Below are positions 1 to 10,247 of a DNA stretch of 64,000 nucleotides, piece after piece. The stretch spans positions 873,691-937,690 of the forward strand of contig JAJEKB010021002.1 of assembly GCA_022393335.1 (NCBI GenBank), read 5' to 3'. This DNA comes from Macrotrachela quadricornifera (Eukaryota; Rotifera; Eurotatoria; Philodinida; Philodinidae). Every line of letters starts with the position of its first letter. The first letter of the stretch is position 1. The notes beneath the pieces are model-generated. The model searched no databases. It had not been told where the DNA came from and saw nothing but the letters and a program-made list of their open reading frames with translations. Position numbers and translations under genes: made by a program.

Positions 1-3000
1 AAGCTTTGGTATTTTGGGAAGGAAACATTCTTTTGAATTGAAATTTTCAGGACATTCTACGTACGACTAGACCTACCTGTGGTCAAAGTTTCATCTCAGA
101 ATACTGATATTTAATTTTTTGGTGGAGACCTTGCTATAGGCAGAAATTCCAGTAAAATACCCATAACTCCGGATAAAAGGCCTATGGGCCCAAATCCTCT
201 TAGGCTTTTTCTTAGCATAATGTCCCCTACATATGGGCAAAATATCACAAAAATCGGAGTGGATCAGTTGGAGACTTTCCCTCGTTAAATTGTTGTTATT
301 TAGTTTTACAAAAAATTATAGGGGCCGAGCCCCCCCCTACGAAAAATTCCTGGTTACGCCCCTAATGTGTGCTATATGCCATTGTTTGTTTAACATCGTA
401 CCGGCGAATAAATTCGTCACATTTCACATTGATGAGTTAAGACTTCATTAACTTTGGAGGACTTCGTCGACTTCAGATTACTTCGACTGACTTCATGAGA
501 CTTCAAGAAACTTCGTACAAATTACAAAATTGAATGACACTTCTAAACTAGATAAAAAAAATTATTCAGCACATAATAATAATATTCTATTTCTCTCCTC
601 GTTGATATCATAGTTGAAACAGTTTGAAATAAGATAATTATACGTTTAAAAAATCCCTCTAAACTTTTTCTATATTCACTGTAAGATCTGGACGTCTTGT
701 AAATTGTTTAGAACGCTTTCCAATAATTTGCTGTTGATATGGAATAGGAATAACTGCTCTTGTTTATTGAAAAAATACTTAGGAGTATCCAAAAGTAGTG
801 CGAGTGGCACCTTTTTTGCTTACAGAAAGCTCGAACATATTTTGTTTTTTTAAAAAAAAGATAGAGCGTCTTTTGCTCTACTTTCTATGCTATTTTATCA
901 CTATTCATCTAATATCATAGTAATCAAATTTTGATCAACACTGATTTTGTTGACACCTAGCTGCTTATTTTAGATCAAAACGCGTGAAGCACTTTTTATT
1001 TCATTCTATCATCGTTTAATACGTTGTATTAAAAAATCAAAATATACAAGCACAAGATGCAGCATGAAAAGAGAAGACAATTTATAAAACCTGCTTGTTT
1101 TGTAGTTGCACTTTTTTCTTTCCAAAATGAGGAAAACGCTGAGCGACAAAATTTTGACGTTGCGAAAACAGCACCTTGTTTTTGGTAAAAGTTGTATTCC
1201 TTTTTTCCCATATCATCTTCTTATAGTTGTTCTTTGGAAATTGTAGAGCTTTTCAAGCTGCATCTTGTAGTGTATTTTGTTTTTCTAAGAAACCTATCAA
1301 ATAATAAGAAGATGACATGGGGAAAAAGAAATACAACTTTTACCAAAAAGAAGGTGCTGTTTTCGCAACGTCGAAACTTTGCCGCTCAGAGTTTTTCTCA
1401 TTTTGAAAAGAAATAAATGCCAAAACTTCGGATTTTATCCGAAAGTTATGTGTACTGCAAAAAATGTATGAATCAGCTGAGTCATTATGAAATGTATGAA
1501 CGCCAAAATTATCATGACAAATTGTCTTTATGAAAAACCATTTTTCTCATAACTTCATTTTTATTGGTTACTATTCCATCCAAGGGCGTAAATAAGGGGG
1601 ACAGTGGGCACACACTCCCTCCAGCTTACGAAAAATTAATAGAAAATAACTTTGTCTCATGAATGATTTGGCCTTTTGAGCTAAAGAAGGTCTCAATTGG
1701 ATAGAAAACAGTTTAATCTATAAATTCCTTATACTCAGGAAGTAAGTTATGGGATAAAAAAACATTATAAGCCAAAAACTGCGTAAATTCAGCGATAGAG
1801 CATATTTCGAGAGAAAATATTTGGACTTTTCTCACGTGATGCACTAGTCCCTGTATTTCTTTGTTTCTGTAAAACATAGATCTCATCACCATACATCCTT
1901 TGTCATTAAATTGCAAGGAGAAAATACAGGCGTGCTAAGGTAGCACGAGCCACCAGTATGCGCCCATATCCGGTGAACACTGACTCTACTCTCAGAGTGA
2001 TATAAAATCTTTAAAAATCACAGAAATATGAGTTTAAATTCGTGTCCAGTTTGGAAAACTGGGTAAGAAGAGTTATTTTTGAATAGACTTATGTTTGTGT
2101 CTAACAGGATTACGATCGTAAGCAACTTGATGAATTTATAAGAGATATATGATAGATATAAGCATCAGTATTTTCATAATAAATCACCAATATTAAGAGC
2201 TATCGATTCGGGTTTTTACCATTCGATAGTCCTTTCAATTAGCTACAAAACCAGGCATTTGGGAAATCCCAAAATAATTGCTCATCTGAGACATATCTAG
2301 GCAATTTCGTTTGTGGATAGAGTTTTTGTGCATTTTTGGACCCTGTTTAGGCAGCTTTCACTTGAAAAACTACGGTTTTATTCAAAATTAATATCATATT
2401 CGGAATCAGCGTTAAAAACCGAGTCGATTCATATATATTTTAAATAGTTCTGAGAAAAAAATCCCTGTACCTCCCCTCAGAGGTGGTCTGGCGAATAATG
2501 ATAGTTTTTTCGATAACTCAGTCATTTTTTGACCAATCCTTCTCATCTTCTTCTCTCGACCGAGATATTGATGAGACAATTGTGTGCACAAAATTTCAGC
2601 TCAATCGAATGTAATTGTGAAGAGTTATCGTGTAAACGGCCGGACACACTGACCGATTCTATATGTGTACTCACTTTTTGAGTACACAAAAATTCAAAAA
2701 CTAATAATACCACTCGATTGCCTTTGATCAAACTTTATAAAAAATCATTGTTTTCGTAAAAACGCTTTCTTTTTAGCAAAAAAAAAATTATTTGGAAATT
2801 TTCAAAAATTAATGGTACCATTCGGTTCCTCAACTTTAAAAACCCCTGGCCAAACTTTAACGTTCCATTTGGTTTAAAACTATGCATTCATAATGCGTTT
2901 ATCTACAAAGATGTTTTTTTGACTTTTGATCCTGACATAAACCTACGCACACAAACAAACTATTTTTTTTCATATGATCTTCTCTACAATTGTGGGAATG

Positions 3001-3833
3001 TTGATTTGATTTAGAATATGAACATTCGTATTTAGATTTCTAGTGAACAACACCTGCAAATAAACATATATGAAAAAAACAATTGAAGAGAACAACAAAT
3101 CAACCAAAAGCAACAAAAGATCAAATGGGAAAATGTACTGATTTATTATGTGTAATATTTTTAAGTGTAAAGAAATACAGAGAGATAAATGATAAAAGAT
3201 AAATTGCGATTTCTGTTCATTCGAAATTTCATCTGGAAGCAATTATGCATTTACAGTGAATATATGGCATATGTTTTGATAGAACAGTATTATTCGCACT
3301 TGTCTCATTGGTACATCTTTTCTAGGAGAAAAGCCAAGAGATAGTCAATACTATCAATGTTCAAAAACAGATATTGTTTATATTGTGTGTCATTTGTTAT
3401 TTGTAAAATAAAAATTTATTCAAAGTTTCAAGTATTCTGAAGTATTCATTTAATTATTTGTAAGAATGTACGTGTGTTATTCATCTTTGAAGTCTATTTT
3501 GATGAAGTTTGCCGGTATAGTTAGCTGTAGTTTGACCAGCAAAAAAAATTGAAAGGCATGATATCATTAGTGAACACTTCAATTTCTTATAAACTGATTT
3601 TTCTCAAAACAGTTGCTGTTGAACGTCGTATGAAATATTTAATGAAGTATACTATAATGGTTTTATTGATGAGATAAAATATTCGGAGAGTTTATTATTT
3701 ACAGGTACTAAAATGTTATTATGTCAAAAACAAAAAAAATGTCTTATTAGTTGGAAATTCCAATATTTTTCCTCTTCTACATTAGTCCATTCGATATTTT
3801 TCCTTTCAGCCAAATTACGACACACTAACGATA
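1..3833. other. Gene-free repeat-rich flank
   Basis: I see no convincing coding exon on either strand; all open frames are short, lack splice context and resemble no family I know. The stretch is AT-rich. It contains an inverted repeat at 1108-1420, two copies of a C-rich/G-rich motif next to 'cgtaa' (about 325-365 and 1573-1660) that look like ends of DNA transposons, and at 2915-3000 a minus-strand copy of a dispersed repeat found again at 40.4, 54.96 and 59.1-59.6 kb. Confidence 0.6.
1108..1420. repeat. Imperfect inverted repeat, arms about 110 bp
   Basis: Bases 1108-1217 match the reverse complement of about 1300-1420 at most positions; the core 'gttgcgaaaacagcacctt' is shared. The spacer is about 85 bp. 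A second pair is interleaved: 1051-1070 pairs with 1251-1271 (core 'gctgcatcttgt'). The two arms encode near-identical translations on opposite strands, which explains a pair of false ORFs here. It is probably a MITE or foldback relic. I found no clear target duplication. Confidence 0.7.
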
Positions 3834-6800
3834 TCAATCTATTTCCTCGTCGTAAAACGAATCTTTTCCATTTCCATCATAATAGCAAACAACTAAATTT
3901 CTTGCTGATAAAGCATGATCAAAGTCCAAGCTTATGTCATTACAACTTTCGTCTATTAGGTCAGTTATGTTTGTGTTTGGTCCCGTTCGGATACAAGACA
4001 ACTGTAAAAGCATTCTCTGTAATTCCACTGCTAAACCACCATGTCCAGGACATTCCAAACTCTGTTTATGAAACCATTTCATTTTCTGATTCGTGGATGC
4101 ATATTTTACTACATTTAGAATTTCATCGTTTACTTCTTGAACAGACATAACACCAATTGATGCCAAATGCACAAGAAGTTTACCAGCTAATAAACATTCC
4201 ATATACGATTTTGACTTTAATTTCTCGTACAGTTTTTCTACTACTAATCGATTAGACACGTTCGTTATCAGAATTATAATTTCTGCTTCAATATTTTCAA
4301 GATTCTCAATATTCAGATCATCAACAAAAAGAAGTTCCATTAGTTGAGTTGTAAGTATACCATAAAATGAAAGTAGTTTGACATATTTCAGTGCATACAG
4401 CAAAGATTTGTATCGGGATTCCCCGTCTGTAGAACTTTCCTTTATTGCTACGAGAAATTCGACTGCATTGAAATGACATAAAGATTCGGCAAGCTTTTTA
4501 TAAAATGAGCTGTAACTTAATTCAACCATCCGATCATTCAATCCCAAAGTAAATGATCGAAACAAATTATCTATAAAGAATGGAAGTAATTTTGTTCGAT
4601 GTCGAATAATATGATCACTTAATTCATGTAAATCGTACATTATTTTATCTTGAGCTTTTTCAAATAAAATATAATATGTATGCATAGGCTCGATTGCCAT
4701 GTAGTTTAACCTAAAAGTAAATTTCTCAATAATTATATTCACAAGTTTACTAATTTCATTATGCTTGTTTATCTCTGCCGTGTTTTTCATGACATTCAGC
4801 TCATCTTCAGACAACGTCCAACGAATTTGTTTGCAGTAAAAGTATATGCAATCGAAGAGAATTATTTCATTTTTTGATGTTGTCCTACATTCTTCAACGA
4901 TTGTTTGCCAAACGAAAGTCTGTACACGTTTTTCCAGCGATTGATATATTTTTCTTGGATAAGAATTTTGGGCATGTGTCATCAATGAAATTAAATATGC
5001 ACATCGATCTTGTTGCGTAGTCAATAGATTAAAGTTTTGATTATCAAGAACAGAATTAATTTCGGTAACAAATGCATTTTCAAGTTGTTCACTAAACGCA
5101 GGAAAAGCAACTAAGGATAAAATTGATTGTTTCGTCTCGTGAATTTCCAATATTAACTGTTGTTCACGTTGAAAAAGTTGGTGTAGATGTTTAACTTCTT
5201 CGATACGTAATCTATTGGCAAACCATTGATCAGAAAGATGAGATTTACTGCGAAATTTTTCTACGAAACGCTCAATTATTACCGTTGCCGAAGATAGACT
5301 TGTTTTGTTTTGACCAATGACAAAACGTGCTTCTCTCACTTTTATCCCAAAATAATCTCCATCAGAAAATAGATCCATTAATATAGATATTTGTATTTCA
5401 TCATCTTCTATAGGTAGATATAAAACGGCATGCCATGCAAATATTTTTAAATTAATATCAGTATGAAATTGAAGCCATTGTCTCAAATATGGATATGTAT
5501 CTTCATCGGCTTGAGTAAATCGTCGAAGTGCAATGTCTATCATTTCTATTTCTGACGCATCTATTGTCATTGTCGTATTTTTCAAATAGTCTAATATAAT
5601 ATGTGCTTGTGTGGCAGATAGCGATGAATCGTCAGTGTTACATGGTTTCAATAGTTTCTTGATATCAGATTTAGATAACCTTGCGTTCGATTGACCTTCA
5701 TATACATCTAATAAGTTCTGTGCATCGATACATAATGAGGCTAGATAAAGGCAAGAATGTAACGTGTTTACTGCATTACGAGATGCACCATGGGTTAACG
5801 AATAATTCTGGTTATTTATAACACTCCTATGTAGAATCGGAGATTGGAAGTGAAATACACGACTCCAACTCAGTATGTCTTCTCTCCATGAACACATATT
5901 AGTACACGTAAAAGTATGTTTTCTGAAACATTCAATTGTTACCAATGCTTCGCAAACCGCTTTTTGTATTATAATATCATGTGAATCGTTGAAAAGTTCA
6001 TTAAAACGATGAATAACACCATTAATCCACGTATCGTCATATGTTGCCGACGCCATCAAATAAATCCTACTGACAATGAGAAAGAATGCTGAAGGTAATA
6101 AGGTGTTTAATAATTCAAACTTCATCAAATAATTCTCACACAAACTTAGAACATGTATTTTGAAGAAAAGTGTATTAATTTGTGATGCAGCTTTTTGGAC
6201 TTCGTTAATAACGGTGGAGCGTACAGTTAGTACGTGTTTATTAGCGATTCCTGTTTTCGACAGAAACAGAAGCGAAATGCACGTAGTATATAGTTTCAAT
6301 TCTTTTTCTAAATTTTCAATAGATTGTTCAGCATTAGAAATTGTTGATAGATATTGTCTTTTAATTTCAATAATTGGAATGATCGAACTTTCATCTAGCA
6401 TATCAAGAAGTGTTTGTGCATAGTCAAATGTGCCAAAATTGTCTCTTAATATTTCCTTCAATGTGTCTCTCATTTCTTCATCGTTTTGTAAGATATATCC
6501 TATTAAAAATTCTTTGAGATCATATTCTAGTAATTTTCGCATAAGTAATAAAAGTAGTAATAGAAAGAGATACACATTGTTTCTCAATTTGAAGAAGATA
6601 TCGTTCAGAGATTCGGTTACAAGATATATAAATGCCATTTTTCTTGTACAGTCGATCATGTCTGTATTCATCTGATTTATTTCATTTAAAAAACATAGGA
6701 ATAATGCGCGATGATTTGAGCGTACCAATGCAATAAGAAAGCACGGATGGTCATAGGTATGAAAAAAAATATGTGTACGATTATGAATTGATTTCAAAAG

Positions 6801-9800
6801 TAGTTCGTTTATATATTGACGATTTTGATTAGATACGGTGCTGTTGGAATCGATCATTAGAGATAGAAAAGCAATCAAGTCTGAAACGACTGTTGTCGTA
6901 ATGTATGATGAATTTGTTTGTTGAAAGATATCAAGTTTTTCCTCTATACTCATCAGTTTAGAAGGCAGTTTCCATTTTAAAAGTGGAAAGCCACACAATT
7001 CATGTTCATCATCTAGAACAACATCACCATTGACGACAAGAGAAGCAAAAGATTCAGCTACAGCATTCATCCACATATACCCAACCTCTTGCGTGTTGAG
7101 ATTCACATTTTTTATACCTATTTTTTGTTCTAAAACTGTTTCACAGATGATACGAGCATGTTTATATATAGATGTAGTTGATGTTTCATCATCGTCGTCG
7201 TTGGATTTGCTTGTTTCAGGTAAAAAAAATTCGCTGCGTATATACAATAAAGTTTTCTTTAGTCTACGTATGGCCATATGAAAACCATGATGGAGTTGAT
7301 AATCTTCGTACAGTTTTCGATCGTGCATACCTTTTATACACAATAGCACAGTAAATGCATCTAAGACTGGTAATGAAACATTATCCTCAGTTTTAGATTG
7401 ACAAATAATCGATTTACAAGCTTCAGCAAGACGAATGATTCGATTTTCATGTGGAAGATCAACATGCTCCAAGTACTCAGCTAATGGTGAATAAAGTACA
7501 GAATCACGATAAATATATTCACAGTTAAACTCTTCAAAGCACGAATGTTCAGTCTGAATAATTCCTATAGTCAATCCTCCAGAAAGTGCAAGAACAGACG
7601 CTAGAATTAATGGATGAATATAATTATCCAATGATGAGACTTTTTCTCGAAATTTTTGTAATGTCGATTTATTCTGATGATTTTGGGTTAATCTGGATTT
7701 ATACGGATAGGATAAAAATTGAAGTAGTCGCTCAATTCTATATCCATTCTCTTCAGTATCGTGAAAACAAAAGTCTGAGAGTACTTGACATACATATGTA
7801 TCGAGCCATTCTGGAGGGATAAAAGCTGAATAATGTTGATCAATATAACGATGAAATAGGTAGCAAAGATCATTTATTTCAGATGATGAAACTTTATGTA
7901 AATATGTCAAAAGCCAATGGTTACTCTGTGCTGTTGGAAGTGTTTCAAGAGCAACACAAAACTGTTCGCCAAGATTTGGATAGTGCAAATTCCATTCATT
8001 CACCGAATGAATTTGAGCAAATTGATCGAGCGCACGATGAAGTATGTCCTCTTTTGGTTTTTGACTGCAATCTTTGTAAGATTCTATGACTAATATGGCC
8101 CCAAGCGGAAGAGGTAGATTGATGTCTTTATGAAGAACAAGTTGTTCACAAAATCGATTAAAATTTTCATAACTCCAATGGATGCTTAACCATCCGATGC
8201 CGAGAATTAATGGAAGTCGAAAACGTGGATTTCTTATATAGCTCATGAAATTAGTAAGCACTTGTCCAACATTCTCTTCAATTACTTCATAGTCAACTAA
8301 TCTTAAACAGGCAAAATATTCTTGAAATGTCATTTGTACAAATCCGTAAATTTGTTCACCTCGCGCTATAAGCAATCCTGAGTCTTGATCAATCATTTGT
8401 ACAAATGCTCTTGCATCATTTTCAAAATCTTGCTTTAATCGTACACTTGATTGATTCCTAGTAGAAATATGTGAGTTTTCATACCATGCTTTGAGCGAGT
8501 AAGTGCAGACGCGTTCAAGTACGAAACGATCTATCAAGCCACTTTGTTCCTTGTCATGCATATGCATTGCTACATCAACTAGAATCCAAACGATCATATC
8601 TTCGCTAATCGTTATTTCTTTAGCTAAACGCCAGGTACGTAATAACATTTCAACAGATTCTTGATACAGCTGAATGCGTAGAGTAGGAAATTGTGACACT
8701 TTTTCATGATAAAACCATACACATAACATTGATAACAACATAGGATTCGTAGCAAGAACGTGCAGATGCACATTACTTTTCAATTCTTTTTTCAAACGTT
8801 TTTCAAGAAGGACGATTTTGTCGGCTTTTGCTTGTTTAGACTCATTAAAATCTATTTCTTTGTTGACTGATTTTTGCATATGAGAAAACCAATGATCTAT
8901 GAAATTTTCCGTTTCTGATGGTTTCAGTGGCATAACAACATAATGCATGATTCTATCTCCAAGAAGCGGAGCAGAATCATAACCGATAAAACGACTTGTT
9001 ATTATTATTTGATTACCACGTGTCTCCGATGGCAGTTCACCGTTGAGAAAACGTCGATAAGCACTGTATTCTGTGGCATCATCGAAAGGTGAGATAAAAG
9101 TTGGACTAAGAACATACTTTTCAATGAAGTCTCGAACACAGCATAACACCTTTTGTCGACCTTCGAATGTAGAAACTTCGTCTAAGCCATCAAATAATAG
9201 GAGAGAATTTCCTTTTAAGATTTCATTCTTTAATATTTGTCCCACACCTAATGAGTCTTCCAAATTACATATATATTCAAGCAGACACCATCTTTTAGAC
9301 TGTAAACATGCTTTGGCAAATAATAATAATCGAATAAAAATAGGCACTCGAAAAGGAACGATTGACTGCTCATGACTGTTTTCTATCGAGTTTAGCATAC
9401 TGAACGCCGAAGAACGAGCTAAAAAGCGTAAAATACTGGTTTTTCCGCTACCTGGTTCACCCAAAAGAACGATCCATCGATGACGTCTTAAAATATCAAA
9501 AATAGGTTCTGTTTTTCTTGAATCTTTCGATAAAAATGGATTCTTAGAATTACAATCAAGAACGTGCTCATCCATAAGTTTAAACAAGTATCTGTCTCGC
9601 ATGAGTTCTTGGCGCATCTGTTTCCTTTCGTAAATAGGTCGTGCGTCAATGCCAAAGTGTTGAGAAAATAATTCAAGTGGGATTTGTATTTGTGGTTCAC
9701 TATTAGTTATACATACATAACCATGATCTGAGATGCATCTTTTCAGGTATAAAATCAGTGCATACTCGTTGGTATCTGTTAAGCTGGTAGTCATTTTCGA

Positions 9801-10229
9801 AGTGATTTCACGCTCGTACAATAACGCTTCATACTTAATTGCATTCTCAAGTTCAAGTGCATTTTGCAGTTCTTTTCTCGATAAACCACTTTTATAAGCA
9901 TTCATATCTAGTTTCAGACACTGTGAATAAAGTTCAGATAAGACAGATGATAGAGCAGAACAATGTTCTTTCGCGGTCAGATAATCGAGTATGCGTGAAA
10001 GACGACGAACAAATAGAAGAGCTCGTTGTTGTTCATTTTGATATGATTGATCTGTAGTTTTTACAATTTCTGTTCCCATTACTTCGATTGGTGAGGCTAG
10101 ATTTGACTCAATATAATCGTAAAAATCGTGAATTTGACACAAGCTTGTCAGAACAAGCCATGGGTCACGAATGACCGTTTTATTGTTCTCGCAGAGATCC
10201 AGAAGGTTATCAATACTTTTGTATCCCAT
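3834..10229 (-). CDS. NACHT-domain STAND ATPase, ~2131 aa, single exon
   Basis: This is a predicted signal-transduction ATPase of the STAND/NACHT class, which switch between ADP- and ATP-bound forms and assemble on ligand or damage signals. Walker A is GEPGSGKT (residues 257-264) after the hydrophobic strand WIVLL. Walker B is LLLFDGLDE (about 343-351). A sensor-1-like IIITSR follows. Residues 1-240 are helical and unassigned. The roughly 1500 residues after the ATPase module are Leu/Ile-rich, probably helical repeats, with no LRR, WD40 or TPR pattern I recognise. The open frame extends to a TTG at 10247, but the first in-frame ATG is at 10229, which I chose. An AG at the end of 'taattag' just upstream leaves room for a 5' exon. 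There are no introns in 6.4 kb, unlike the neighbouring genes. A minus-strand AATAAA lies at 3662-3667. Confidence 0.87.
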   Translation of the reverse strand: MGYKSIDNLLDLCENNKTVIRDPWLVLTSLCQIHDFYDYIESNLASPIEVMGTEIVKTTDQSYQNEQQRALLFVRRLSRILDYLTAKEHCSALSSVLSELYSQCLKLDMNAYKSGLSRKELQNALELENAIKYEALLYEREITSKMTTSLTDTNEYALILYLKRCISDHGYVCITNSEPQIQIPLELFSQHFGIDARPIYERKQMRQELMRDRYLFKLMDEHVLDCNSKNPFLSKDSRKTEPIFDILRRHRWIVLLGEPGSGKTSILRFLARSSAFSMLNSIENSHEQSIVPFRVPIFIRLLLFAKACLQSKRWCLLEYICNLEDSLGVGQILKNEILKGNSLLLFDGLDEVSTFEGRQKVLCCVRDFIEKYVLSPTFISPFDDATEYSAYRRFLNGELPSETRGNQIIITSRFIGYDSAPLLGDRIMHYVVMPLKPSETENFIDHWFSHMQKSVNKEIDFNESKQAKADKIVLLEKRLKKELKSNVHLHVLATNPMLLSMLCVWFYHEKVSQFPTLRIQLYQESVEMLLRTWRLAKEITISEDMIVWILVDVAMHMHDKEQSGLIDRFVLERVCTYSLKAWYENSHISTRNQSSVRLKQDFENDARAFVQMIDQDSGLLIARGEQIYGFVQMTFQEYFACLRLVDYEVIEENVGQVLTNFMSYIRNPRFRLPLILGIGWLSIHWSYENFNRFCEQLVLHKDINLPLPLGAILVIESYKDCSQKPKEDILHRALDQFAQIHSVNEWNLHYPNLGEQFCVALETLPTAQSNHWLLTYLHKVSSSEINDLCYLFHRYIDQHYSAFIPPEWLDTYVCQVLSDFCFHDTEENGYRIERLLQFLSYPYKSRLTQNHQNKSTLQKFREKVSSLDNYIHPLILASVLALSGGLTIGIIQTEHSCFEEFNCEYIYRDSVLYSPLAEYLEHVDLPHENRIIRLAEACKSIICQSKTEDNVSLPVLDAFTVLLCIKGMHDRKLYEDYQLHHGFHMAIRRLKKTLLYIRSEFFLPETSKSNDDDDETSTTSIYKHARIICETVLEQKIGIKNVNLNTQEVGYMWMNAVAESFASLVVNGDVVLDDEHELCGFPLLKWKLPSKLMSIEEKLDIFQQTNSSYITTTVVSDLIAFLSLMIDSNSTVSNQNRQYINELLLKSIHNRTHIFFHTYDHPCFLIALVRSNHRALFLCFLNEINQMNTDMIDCTRKMAFIYLVTESLNDIFFKLRNNVYLFLLLLLLLMRKLLEYDLKEFLIGYILQNDEEMRDTLKEILRDNFGTFDYAQTLLDMLDESSIIPIIEIKRQYLSTISNAEQSIENLEKELKLYTTCISLLFLSKTGIANKHVLTVRSTVINEVQKAASQINTLFFKIHVLSLCENYLMKFELLNTLLPSAFFLIVSRIYLMASATYDDTWINGVIHRFNELFNDSHDIIIQKAVCEALVTIECFRKHTFTCTNMCSWREDILSWSRVFHFQSPILHRSVINNQNYSLTHGASRNAVNTLHSCLYLASLCIDAQNLLDVYEGQSNARLSKSDIKKLLKPCNTDDSSLSATQAHIILDYLKNTTMTIDASEIEMIDIALRRFTQADEDTYPYLRQWLQFHTDINLKIFAWHAVLYLPIEDDEIQISILMDLFSDGDYFGIKVREARFVIGQNKTSLSSATVIIERFVEKFRSKSHLSDQWFANRLRIEEVKHLHQLFQREQQLILEIHETKQSILSLVAFPAFSEQLENAFVTEINSVLDNQNFNLLTTQQDRCAYLISLMTHAQNSYPRKIYQSLEKRVQTFVWQTIVEECRTTSKNEIILFDCIYFYCKQIRWTLSEDELNVMKNTAEINKHNEISKLVNIIIEKFTFRLNYMAIEPMHTYYILFEKAQDKIMYDLHELSDHIIRHRTKLLPFFIDNLFRSFTLGLNDRMVELSYSSFYKKLAESLCHFNAVEFLVAIKESSTDGESRYKSLLYALKYVKLLSFYGILTTQLMELLFVDDLNIENLENIEAEIIILITNVSNRLVVEKLYEKLKSKSYMECLLAGKLLVHLASIGVMSVQEVNDEILNVVKYASTNQKMKWFHKQSLECPGHGGLAVELQRMLLQLSCIRTGPNTNITDLIDESCNDISLDFDHALSARNLVVCYYDGNGKDSFYDEEID

Positions 10230-10247
10230 CGTGACATATCTTTGCAA

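Noticed and set aside
325..1660. C-rich/G-rich 'gggcgtaa' motifs as the two ends of one transposon
   Set aside because: The two copies point away from each other, so they cannot bound the same element.
3713..4150. 145-aa plus-strand ORF
   Set aside because: It lies mostly antisense to the 3' end of the NACHT gene, has no family features, and reflects that gene's codon pattern.
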